In this document: positions 39,023 through 47,152 of the stretch, in pieces
Position numbering within the stretch: the stretch's first letter is position 1
Layout: each line of letters opens with the position of its first letter
NCBI RefSeq assembly: GCF_009617895.1
Contig: NZ_BLAW01000001.1
Location: forward strand, 2,223,001-2,287,000
Reading direction: 5' to 3'
Length of the DNA: 64,000 nucleotides
From: Prolixibacter sp. SD074
GTDB lineage: Bacteria > Bacteroidota > Bacteroidia > Bacteroidales > Prolixibacteraceae
The notes under the pieces: model-generated
What the model was told of the DNA's origin: nothing
Databases searched by the model: none
The model's input: the letters and a program-made list of their open reading frames with translations, nothing else
Program-made: the position numbers and the translations under genes

Positions 39023-39951
39023 TTAATTCATCGTCACCTCGCGGAAAATATCCTCCAGTCGGGTTTCAACCGGAGTTAATTCTTCGATGTACCAATTGTT
39101 TTGTGCACACATATCGAAAATTGAACGCGCTGAATTTTCGTTTTCATGACTGTGGACTTCAAAGTATCCTGGTAAATTTTCCATCATGGCCACAGAACGA
39201 ACCGTACCAATATCTTCCAATGCAATAAAAATATCTTCCGGTTCTCCACCGCTGACCTTTACTTTCAGTATTTCGTCGCCATGAGCCCGCATACGGAGTT
39301 CGGCCGGCGTACCATTTGCCACAATACGTCCATTATTAATAATGAGAATCCGATCGCAGGTGGCTTCCACTTCGGCCAGAATATGAGAACTGAGAATGAT
39401 CGTTTTTTCCTTTCCTATTTTTCGAATCAAATCACGAATTTCAGCAATCTGGTTTGGGTCGAGCCCCGTGGTTGGTTCATCCAGGATGAGCACCTCCGGA
39501 TCGTGAATTAATGCCTGGGCCAGACCAACCCGCTGCTTGTACCCTTTCGAAAGCTCACGAATATTCTTGTATTTTTCGCCGGCAAGGCCACAAACCTTAA
39601 TCATTTCAAGAATTCGCCCGGGAATTTTCCCTTTCGGCACACCATGCAGTTCTGCAACAAAAGCCGGTAATCAATCACCTGCATTTCCTGGTATAGCGGA
39701 TTATTCTCCGGCAGATAACCAATCAGGCTTTTCACCTTTTCAGGATTCTCTTTAACCGACAATCCGCCAACCGTGATATCCCCTTCATTGGTCGCCAAAA
39801 AACAGGAAATCGCTTTCATGGTAGTCGTCTTTCCGGCACCGTTTGGCCCCAAAAAACCAAGTACCTCACCGGTATTCACCTTGAATGAGATGTTGTCGAC
39901 CGCTTTTTGCGCACCATATAATTTGGTCACCTTTTCAACGATAATATCCAT
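39023..39951 (-). pseudogene. gldA: GldA-like ABC ATPase, single frameshift
   Basis: Two overlapping frames together encode one ABC ATPase of about 310 residues. The first (39951-39601) has Walker A GPNGAGKTTTMKAI and GYLPENNPLYQEM. The second (from about 39650 to 39023) has the signature LSKGYKQRVGLAQALIHDP, Walker B VLILDEPTTGLDP and HILAEVEATCDRILII. The frame changes near 39655-39645, between VIDY and AELHGVPKGKIP; one base appears missing. All motifs are otherwise intact, so this is either a very recent mutation or a sequence error. It lies upstream of gldF and gldG. Confidence 0.85.
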
Positions 39952-40117
39952 AACTTCACGCCGTATTTAAAACTTGCAAATCCCAAATTATAAAAATTCA
40001 ATACCTGAAAAACATAACGTAACTTGGTTTAACAATATTTAACAGCACTTAAAACAAGGGTTTGAGAGGAGTGTTGTAGATTACACGTCGCCGTTTAACC
40101 CGTCATTCCCATAGAAA

Positions 40118-42211
40118 TTGATAACATGTTATACCAAATATCGCCAAAAACAAATCTTTCGGGTTGGAGCCACAGTCACCATAATGATAATGATGACACT
40201 CCAGGCTGCACTTGCCTTCTCCCCCCTGAAAAGCACTAACACATTAACCACAACAAATCAAACACCATCAAATTCGTTAATAATTAATAAAAAGGTAAAA
40301 TATTACCGAAGAGATTCCCTTGAGGGTAAGAGCCTGGACTGTCGTTTTGACCAGCTAAGATTAACGCCTGACACACTCATTACACCCCTTCCCCTAAAAA
40401 CAAGTGGCAGATTTCCGGTTCCGGCGGAAGGACAAACTGAAAAATCTGGTGTAAACGGCAACGACAGTATATTTCGATCATTTCAAACAAAAGTATTTTA
40501 TGATTCCCTCAGAGTCCGATCCGAAAGAAGTTTCTGGATCCGGTACCTGTATGGATGGATGATAGCATCGCCGCAAACAGCCAAATCGCAAATTGAGGTA
40601 AACAGTGAACAGTACTTTAAGCCATTTTCCGGTAAACGAATCGGGAGAATACATATTCAACAACTCGATGTATTCGGGCCCTCGTTACAGGATACGGCAA
40701 TTGTTCCCGATAATTGGTTGGTACAAGCGGGTAATGGCATTCATGTGAAAACCCGCAACCAGGTGTTACGCAAAAACCTGCTGTTTAAGACGGGTGATAT
40801 TGTCGATCCCAGGACAATGGCTGAAAACGAAAAGCTCATTCGTGATCTTCCATACATTAAAGATGTATCCATCATTCTGATTCCGGATCAATTGAATTCT
40901 CAAATAGTCGACGTTCATATTGTTACCAAGGACAATTTCTCATGGGGATTTCTTCTGGATATTAATGGTAACAAATCGGCGAGGTTCGATTTGTTTAATC
41001 AAAACATGTTTGGCCTCGGCCATGAGTTCTCTATCGGGACCGTTTATCATTCCCATGAACATCCAACCATCGGTTTTCGTGGCTTCTATGGCATCAACAA
41101 CATCGGCGGGAAATTCATCAACGGTGCATTCCGAATAGAAGACACTTACCGGAAAAATGCCGTCTCGGCGATGCTGGAAAAGCGCTTCCTGACCACAAAA
41201 ACAAAAAATGCAGGAGGACTTTCCTTCAACCGGGTATTTCGTTACGATTACCTGACCGATGACAAAGTCATGAAGCTGGATACGACAGTCAGTTCCCTTA
41301 ATTTGGATGCCTGGTATGGACATGCCTTTGCACGCAAAGCGGAAAAACAAGCGGTGGGTCATTTCATTGTTGCCGGACGTCTTTTTAGTCAGAAATTTTT
41401 CGAGCGCCCAACGGTATCTCAACAAAGTAATCAGCTTTTTCATAATCACCGGATAGCTTTGGCATCGATTGCCTACAGCAAACGATTTCTGCAAAAGAAC
41501 AACCTGGTTTATGGATACGGAATAACCGAAGATATTCCGTATGGTGATTACCTCGAATTGACATCTGGGTATGACTTCGGAGAATTCTACAATCGCACCT
41601 ATTTACACCTTTTCTATTCAAAAGGGATGATCTTACCCAACTACAGCTATTTACGTTTTGGTTTGGGAGCAGGAAGTTTTCTCTACCATAATCATTTTGA
41701 ACAAAGTACGATACTGGGCGAAGGAGATTTCTTTTCACGATTGTATAACATCAATGGCCACCAATTCAGGCAGTTTATCAATGTCCGGTACATCATAGGA
41801 TTAAACCGCTTTAATCGGGAGTATCTTACCCTGAATAATGAATGGGGAATTCGTGGTTTCAAAACTGAAATGGTAAGAGGAACGCAAAAACTCACCGTAA
41901 ATATGGAAGCAGTAACTTTTCTCCGTTCACAGTTTTATGGTTTTCGTTTTGCGCAATACTTCTTTTCTGATATCGGTTTTATTGGAGACGATTCAAAATT
42001 CATTTTAGACCAGGATTTTTATGCTGGCGTCGGTCTGGGGTTTCGTATCCGTAACGAATCGCTTGTCATAAACACCTTCGAATTTCGGTTGACCTGGTTC
42101 CCCATTACTCCTCCCGACATGCGCCCGTGGACAGTCAGGGCGCTGGGACAACCAAAATCTAAATTCAATGATTTCCTCGGACGCCGACCTGAAATATTGC
42201 CCTACCGCTAA
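40118..42211 (+). CDS. POTRA / beta-barrel outer-membrane protein (Omp85-like)
   Basis: A 697-residue outer-membrane protein. The N terminus has a hydrophobic export segment (VTIMIMMTLQAALAF). A POTRA-like module at about 215-275 reads LRKNLLFKTGDIVDPRTMAE, then NEKLIRDLPYIKDVSIILIP. It is followed by a barrel with aromatic-rich strands (FDLFNQNMFGLGHEFSIGTVYHS) and late GIRGFKTEMVRGTQK, recalling the RGF-type loop-6 motif of BamA/TamA. Only one POTRA is clear, so it is unlike BamA itself. It may insert or export a specific envelope substrate. It is transcribed alone, divergent from gldA. Confidence 0.75.
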   Translation: MITCYTKYRQKQIFRVGATVTIMIMMTLQAALAFSPLKSTNTLTTTNQTPSNSLIINKKVKYYRRDSLEGKSLDCRFDQLRLTPDTLITPLPLKTSGRFPVPAEGQTEKSGVNGNDSIFRSFQTKVFYDSLRVRSERSFWIRYLYGWMIASPQTAKSQIEVNSEQYFKPFSGKRIGRIHIQQLDVFGPSLQDTAIVPDNWLVQAGNGIHVKTRNQVLRKNLLFKTGDIVDPRTMAENEKLIRDLPYIKDVSIILIPDQLNSQIVDVHIVTKDNFSWGFLLDINGNKSARFDLFNQNMFGLGHEFSIGTVYHSHEHPTIGFRGFYGINNIGGKFINGAFRIEDTYRKNAVSAMLEKRFLTTKTKNAGGLSFNRVFRYDYLTDDKVMKLDTTVSSLNLDAWYGHAFARKAEKQAVGHFIVAGRLFSQKFFERPTVSQQSNQLFHNHRIALASIAYSKRFLQKNNLVYGYGITEDIPYGDYLELTSGYDFGEFYNRTYLHLFYSKGMILPNYSYLRFGLGAGSFLYHNHFEQSTILGEGDFFSRLYNINGHQFRQFINVRYIIGLNRFNREYLTLNNEWGIRGFKTEMVRGTQKLTVNMEAVTFLRSQFYGFRFAQYFFSDIGFIGDDSKFILDQDFYAGVGLGFRIRNESLVINTFEFRLTWFPITPPDMRPWTVRALGQPKSKFNDFLGRRPEILPYR

Positions 42212-42261
42212 TTCAACCAATGAGTATAGTATAGCGAAGTTTCAACTTAGTAGGCAGCCAT

Positions 42262-42288
42262 AAAAAAAGCCCGGTTGGGAACCGGGCT
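42262..42288 (-). terminator. Terminator of the sigma / TPR operon
   Basis: On minus, AGCCCGGTT / AACCGGGCT hairpin followed by TTTTTTT. It lies 320 bp past the TPR gene stop, and gives no T-run on plus, so it serves leftward transcription. Confidence 0.6.
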
Positions 42289-42610
42289 GAACCTGTTAAT
42301 TAATCTCCTCAATATAATAGAAGTTGTAATGTGCAAAGGAAAAAGTATCCATAATCGACAGGCAATATCGACTTGCAAGGAACGGTATGAAACATGAGTA
42401 AATTATGGATACAAGGATTGTAAACTTACGTTTGCCAAGGAACATAATTTGAATAACCTTCAAAGATTAGTAAGAACGCTGTGTTGTTTAACCAAAATTC
42501 TAAGAAACCTATTTAAAACCCTGTTGTAATATTTTTTTAAACTGATTGTTTTCGATGATAACTTCCTTTCGGAAGAGTGGGAGAAAAGGCCTCCCAACTC
42601 TTTTATTTTT
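42289..42610. other. Intergenic region, no gene seen
   Basis: About 320 bp between the barrel protein and the TPR gene (3' ends facing). AT-rich, with TATGGATAC/GTATCCATA-like half sites near 42345-42410. No convincing gene or RNA. Confidence 0.4.
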
Positions 42611-44116
42611 CTAATCAAGTTTCTTAATAATATCCGTTGCTTTGGAGGCATAATATCCGTCACCGGATGCAATTTGCCTGAATACTTTAAGCGCTTCTTC
42701 CTTTTCTTCTCGATGCAGGTAACATAGTCCGATATACCACTGGGCCTGTTCGGCGAAGAGGTTATCGTTATGCTCCACAACTTTTGCATAGGATTGAATT
42801 GCTTTCGCGTATTCTTTCTCTTCCTGGTAAGCAACGCCTACATAGAAATTGGCTGCCGGATTATTGTCGTTATCAGCCAGCACCTGATTGAATAACTTCA
42901 ATGCTTCGTCATAATCTGACTGATTAAACTTCTTCAACGCATCGGTCATCAGGTTATTTGTCGAATTGTTGGCAGACCTGAATATTCCTACTTTATAAGG
43001 TTGATAGTAATCTCGGTAAATTTCCTGGTTTGAGTACGATTGATTCCTTACAAAACTGGCGATTCCGAGAATGAGCATGATAGATGCTGCGACCGTGTAC
43101 CACAATATTCGTTGTGTTTTGGGTGGTCGAATTCCCCGCATCTCACGGTTTTTCTCGTTTTCTTCAGCTTTCCTGATATTTTTGAGGGAAGCACGAAGCT
43201 CCATCACATCTTTCTCGCCAATAGCTTCATCCACTTCACGGAAGAGTTTCACATCTGCTGCCAGATCCGGATTCATGGCCATTTCATCCACGAATGAGGC
43301 AAGGCCAACTTCATCCATCTCGCCAGACAGGAAATTTTCAATCTCCTCGCATTGACGGGCATGTGAACTTTCGTTTTCACTGATAATGTTCAGCGCTGCG
43401 CGAAGGCCCATGACATCTTCTTCGCCAATGGCTTCATTGACTTCGTGAAACAGTTGAATATCGTTAGCCAAATCCGGATTACTTTCGGCATCCAGTTCAA
43501 TGGCTTCCATTTCCTTATCGGAGAGATCGCCTGAAACGTATTCTTCAATTTCTTCCACCGTGCGGTTATGGGCCGGCATATGTTTGGCTATCGTTTCGAT
43601 ATTAGCCCTCAGCTCCATAATATCTTTTTCCATAACGGCATCCTGAATTTCCTGGAAAAGCAATTCGTCTGCTTCCGAAAATTCGCCGGATCCGTTATCG
43701 CTAACCGGTTTAGCTTCGTCTTTGTATACTTGATGAACAGTCTCTTTGGAGGCTTTCTTGTGGTTCTGCAAATGCAGTTTTTGGAGAGAGTTACTGTAAG
43801 CGTTTAGTTCCTCGTCGTCCAAATCGAGGTCAGAAATGTCTTCAATTTCTTCAGCCAGTCCGAAGTAGGCTTCTGAAATTTCCGGGGAGAAGGTTTCGTT
43901 TAAATCGAAGGAGTTAGAAATGTCTTGCAGATTACCTCTCAGTTCCATCACGTCTTTTTCGCTCATCGCCTCTTCGATCTCCCGGCTCAGCTTGAGGATC
44001 TCAGCCAGTTCAGGATCGTCGACCAGGCACGTCCGGAACGCATTGAGTTGGTCTCCCGTCAATTCACCACCCAGGTACATCTCGACCAACTCATATTTAT
44101 TTATTTCAGGTACCAT
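42611..44116 (-). CDS. Membrane TPR protein with four repeated cytoplasmic modules (putative anti-sigma)
   Basis: About 501 residues from ATG 44116. The N-terminal 330 residues are acidic and hold four versions of one module. Each ends in a pattern like EAIGEKDVMELRASL (about residues 48-66, 157-175, 226-243 and 295-312). Three are preceded by an EIE-YxSGDL helix and a NPDLA turn (ESNPDLANDIQLFHEV, AMNPDLAADVKLFREV). A single membrane helix follows (WYTVAASIMLILGIASFV, about 338-356), then TPR-like repeats to the C terminus (DYDEALKLFNQVLADNDNNP, AAIQSYAKVV type). The ATG lies within the sigma gene (overlap ATGGTACCTGA), so it is probably the sigma regulator, but with no known zinc anti-sigma motif. 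Function is inferred. Confidence 0.75.
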   Translation of the reverse strand: MVPEINKYELVEMYLGGELTGDQLNAFRTCLVDDPELAEILKLSREIEEAMSEKDVMELRGNLQDISNSFDLNETFSPEISEAYFGLAEEIEDISDLDLDDEELNAYSNSLQKLHLQNHKKASKETVHQVYKDEAKPVSDNGSGEFSEADELLFQEIQDAVMEKDIMELRANIETIAKHMPAHNRTVEEIEEYVSGDLSDKEMEAIELDAESNPDLANDIQLFHEVNEAIGEEDVMGLRAALNIISENESSHARQCEEIENFLSGEMDEVGLASFVDEMAMNPDLAADVKLFREVDEAIGEKDVMELRASLKNIRKAEENEKNREMRGIRPPKTQRILWYTVAASIMLILGIASFVRNQSYSNQEIYRDYYQPYKVGIFRSANNSTNNLMTDALKKFNQSDYDEALKLFNQVLADNDNNPAANFYVGVAYQEEKEYAKAIQSYAKVVEHNDNLFAEQAQWYIGLCYLHREEKEEALKVFRQIASGDGYYASKATDIIKKLD

Positions 44117-44693
44117 CTTCAATTAGTTTTTTATAATTCAAATCCTGCTTGATACTGGTGATCAAGTACTCCTTGCACTTAAACTTGCGCTTTTTGGCGT
44201 ACTTCTCACTCTTATATCCCATCATTTGTGACATTTGACGCAACGGTACTTTATCAAAAAATAGCTGCAACAGCTTTTGACAGTCGGATCCAAGCATTTG
44301 GAAATGCTTCTGATACAACCGGTACCGTTCGTTCTTGTCAGCTACTTCTACGAGATTATAGTCGTATTCCTCATCTGATAAGCCGGCGTTATCAAACGCC
44401 ATATCCCTTTCAGCTTTCTTCTTATTCAGATGTTTAAGCCAGAGGATTTTGCATACCGAAAAGAGGTACGTGTCGAAAGAAGCATTGTTTAAAACCAGGT
44501 CCCTGGCTTTAAGTTTACGATATATGACGATGATTGCCTCTTGAAAAATATCACTGGCATCTTCATCATTACCACTGTTCTTCTTCACGTAGAAGTTAAC
44601 CTTGTAGTAGAAGTTCTTGTAAATGTATTGCAGGATTACATTGTCGTTCCTCAGAATCCCATTCAGGAGTTCTTCGTTCGTGTAATTTATCAT
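44106..44693 (-). CDS. ECF-type RNA polymerase sigma factor
   Basis: About 195 residues. Region 2 is LQYIYKNFYYKVNFYVKKNS and DEDASDIFQEAIIVIYRKL with FDTYLFSVCKILWLKHLNKK. Region 4 is LGSDCQKLLQLFFDKVPLRQMSQ followed by MMGYKSEKYAKKRKFKCKEYL, the helix-turn-helix. The start is ATG 44693 (MINYTNEELLNG); a GTG two codons earlier is possible. A two-part sequence directly upstream (44702-44732) recurs before the GG-leader peptide genes at 50.2 kb. The stop overlaps the membrane TPR gene. It probably directs its own operon and the peptides. Confidence 0.9.
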   Translation of the reverse strand: MINYTNEELLNGILRNDNVILQYIYKNFYYKVNFYVKKNSGNDEDASDIFQEAIIVIYRKLKARDLVLNNASFDTYLFSVCKILWLKHLNKKKAERDMAFDNAGLSDEEYDYNLVEVADKNERYRLYQKHFQMLGSDCQKLLQLFFDKVPLRQMSQMMGYKSEKYAKKRKFKCKEYLITSIKQDLNYKKLIEDGT

Positions 44694-44701
44694 TTTCACT
44701 A

Positions 44702-44732
44702 GTTAATACGTTTTTAACTCAAAAGGTAACCC
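44702..44732 (-). promoter_or_regulatory. Candidate ECF promoter, sigma operon copy
   Basis: Minus strand: GGGTTACCTTTT, 11 bp, GTATTAAC, then T-AGTG. The same elements with identical spacing occur at 50166-50196. The spacer between GTTACC and GTATTA is 15 bp, right for ECF -35/-10 elements. If GTATTAAC is a -10 box, transcription would start at or next to the sigma start codon, implying a leaderless message. Confidence 0.65.
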
Positions 44733-44971
44733 GGTAAACTCAAATTTTTTCAAATTTTTTTCGTTTCCCTTGAAAAATAAGCCAAAAGAAACGACAAAAA
44801 ATAGGAAGATTTAGTTTTCTCACTTCATGCTTACAACAATTTTAGATAAAAAATTCCAATATACAAACCGACAAATCAGGGTCAACTCAAAGTAAAAACG
44901 GAACTTTCTCTATTTTTATGTGCCAAAATGATTCTTTTTTATTAACCATAATACATGTAAAAAAATAACTG

Positions 44972-47113
44972 ATGCTGAAAACATTAAAACTTCTTGTGGC
45001 ATTTATGTTTATAGGCGCCACGGCTTTTGCGCAAACCCGCGAATTGACACTGAAAGATGCCATTATTGGCCGGTACGGTCAATACAATCCGGAACGACTT
45101 CACCAACTGGCCTGGGTAAAGAATAGTAAGGATACATATTCTTATGTTGAAAAACATAAGTTAATTGGGAAAAACATAAAAGGAAAAGAGGTTGAATATA
45201 CCTCAACAATCCAAATTAACAACGCTTTACGAGATGCCGGCCAGGATACATTGACGGGCTTCCCAAAGATCACCTGGATAAATCAGGATGAAATACGCTT
45301 CAAAAACGGTGATCATTTTAACCTGTTTCAACTCAAATCGCAGCGGATTACCAAAACAATTACGATCAAACCGAGTGGCCGGTTCGCCAATTTCAATGCG
45401 GAAACCCCCAAAGTCGCCTTCACGGTAGATAATAATTTATGGGTGGCCGATGAAAACGGGATGACTTCCATAACTGATGACCAGAATCCCGGAATCGTTA
45501 ATGGCCAATATGTCCACCGTCGTGAATTCGGTATTACCAAAGGTACATTTTGGTCGCCCAAAGGCGATTTACTGGCTTTCTACCGCAAAGATGAAACGAT
45601 GGTGCGCGATTATCCCATCGTTGATTTTATGGCCCGGGAAGCGGAGCTAAAACCCGCGAAATACCCAATGGCAGGGATGAAAAGCCATCACGTGACTGTC
45701 GGTATCTACAATTGCAAAACACAAAAAACGGTCTTCCTGAAAACGGGAAAACCATTGGATCATTATCTGACGAACATTACTTGGGGACCGGCAGAGAAGT
45801 ACATTTACATTGCTGAGCTGAACCGGGATCAGGACGACATGAAGCTAAACCAGTATGACGCAACAACCGGCGATTTCGTGAAAACATTGTATGAAGAAAC
45901 CAGCAAAACCTATGTTGAACCGCTTCACCCCATTGTTTTTTCAAAAACAAATCCCAATCATTTCTATCGCTGGAGCAGAAAAGACGGCTATTTCCATGTT
46001 TACCTCTACGATACGTCAGGAAAGATGCTGAAACAAATCACCAGTGGTCCATGGGAAGTAACCAATATCCTGGGGTTCGACGCAACTGAAAAATATATGT
46101 ATTTCGTTTCCACGAAAGTGGGACCAATCGACCGGAATATATACAAAGTCCAAATCAGCAACGGTAAAATAACCAGAATTGACAACGCTGACGGTACACA
46201 CCAGGCCTTGTTGAGCGACGACGGAAAATACCTGCTCGATACGTACCAAAGCAAAAATATTCCCGGGGTAACCAACCTGATGACCAACAAAGGCAATGTT
46301 GTCAGTAATCTTTTAACAGCTGCAAATACGCTGAAAGATTTCAAATTTGGGAAGAATACCATTTTCACAATCAAAGCAGCCGATGGAAAAACGGACCTTT
46401 ATTGCCGGATGATCTTACCAGCCGACTTCGACTCAACAAAGAAATATCCGGTCATTGTATATGTATACGGTGGCCCGCATGCGCAGCTCGTTAGAAATAC
46501 CTGGCATAACAACGCCCGGTTCTGGCAATATTATATGGCGCAAAAAGGCTACATCGCCTTTACAGTCGACAACAGAGGCTCAGATAACCGTGGAGCGGCC
46601 TTCGAAAACATTATTCATCGTCACCTGGGAATTAATGAAACGGCTGACCAAATGAAAGGCATCGAATACCTGGAATCACTGCCCTATGTCGACAAAAACA
46701 GGATTGGCGTACATGGCTGGAGTTTTGGCGGATTTATGACGCTGAACCTGATGTTGCGCCATCCGGAAGTCTTCAAAGTTGGAGTTGCCGGCGGCCCGGT
46801 GGTCGACTGGAAAATGTACGAAGTGATGTACGGCGAACGCTACATGGACACTCCCCGGGAAAATCCTGAAGGATACAAAGAATGCAACATGTTGGACCAC
46901 GTTTCTTCACTGGAAGGAAAGTTAATGCTGATTCACGGGGCAGAAGACCAAACCGTTGTCATGCAACAAAGCATGAAATTCCTGCGGGAATGCATTAAAC
47001 AACAGAAACAGGTTGATTTCTTTGTCTATCCCACATCAGAGCATAATGTTCGTGGCATTGACCGTGTCCACCTGATGAGAAAGGTTAGTGATTACTTTTT
47101 GGAAAATCTTTAA
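44972..47113 (+). CDS. S9 prolyl oligopeptidase-family peptidase (DPP IV type)
   Basis: A 713-residue secreted peptidase. The signal peptide is LKTLKLLVAFMFIGATAFA. An N-terminal eight-bladed propeller (DPPIV_N) spans about 80-440. The alpha/beta-hydrolase domain has Ser584 in GVHGWSFGGFMTLNL, Asp659 in LIHGAEDQTV and His691 in PTSEHNVRGID. It removes X-Pro or X-Ala dipeptides in related enzymes, so with the DPP11-type gene it suggests periplasmic peptide use. It sits between the sigma operon and the CHAT gene but on the opposite strand. Confidence 0.92.
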   Translation: MLKTLKLLVAFMFIGATAFAQTRELTLKDAIIGRYGQYNPERLHQLAWVKNSKDTYSYVEKHKLIGKNIKGKEVEYTSTIQINNALRDAGQDTLTGFPKITWINQDEIRFKNGDHFNLFQLKSQRITKTITIKPSGRFANFNAETPKVAFTVDNNLWVADENGMTSITDDQNPGIVNGQYVHRREFGITKGTFWSPKGDLLAFYRKDETMVRDYPIVDFMAREAELKPAKYPMAGMKSHHVTVGIYNCKTQKTVFLKTGKPLDHYLTNITWGPAEKYIYIAELNRDQDDMKLNQYDATTGDFVKTLYEETSKTYVEPLHPIVFSKTNPNHFYRWSRKDGYFHVYLYDTSGKMLKQITSGPWEVTNILGFDATEKYMYFVSTKVGPIDRNIYKVQISNGKITRIDNADGTHQALLSDDGKYLLDTYQSKNIPGVTNLMTNKGNVVSNLLTAANTLKDFKFGKNTIFTIKAADGKTDLYCRMILPADFDSTKKYPVIVYVYGGPHAQLVRNTWHNNARFWQYYMAQKGYIAFTVDNRGSDNRGAAFENIIHRHLGINETADQMKGIEYLESLPYVDKNRIGVHGWSFGGFMTLNLMLRHPEVFKVGVAGGPVVDWKMYEVMYGERYMDTPRENPEGYKECNMLDHVSSLEGKLMLIHGAEDQTVVMQQSMKFLRECIKQQKQVDFFVYPTSEHNVRGIDRVHLMRKVSDYFLENL

Positions 47114-47118
47114 CCAAT

Positions 47119-47152
47119 AGAAAGCCCCGTCTTGAAGGCGGGGCTTTTTTAT
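47119..47152. terminator. Bidirectional terminator between S9 peptidase and CHAT genes
   Basis: AAAGCCCCG / CGGGGCTTT hairpin (47121-47149) followed by T residues on plus. It lies between convergent stop codons, just touching the CHAT stop. Confidence 0.8.
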
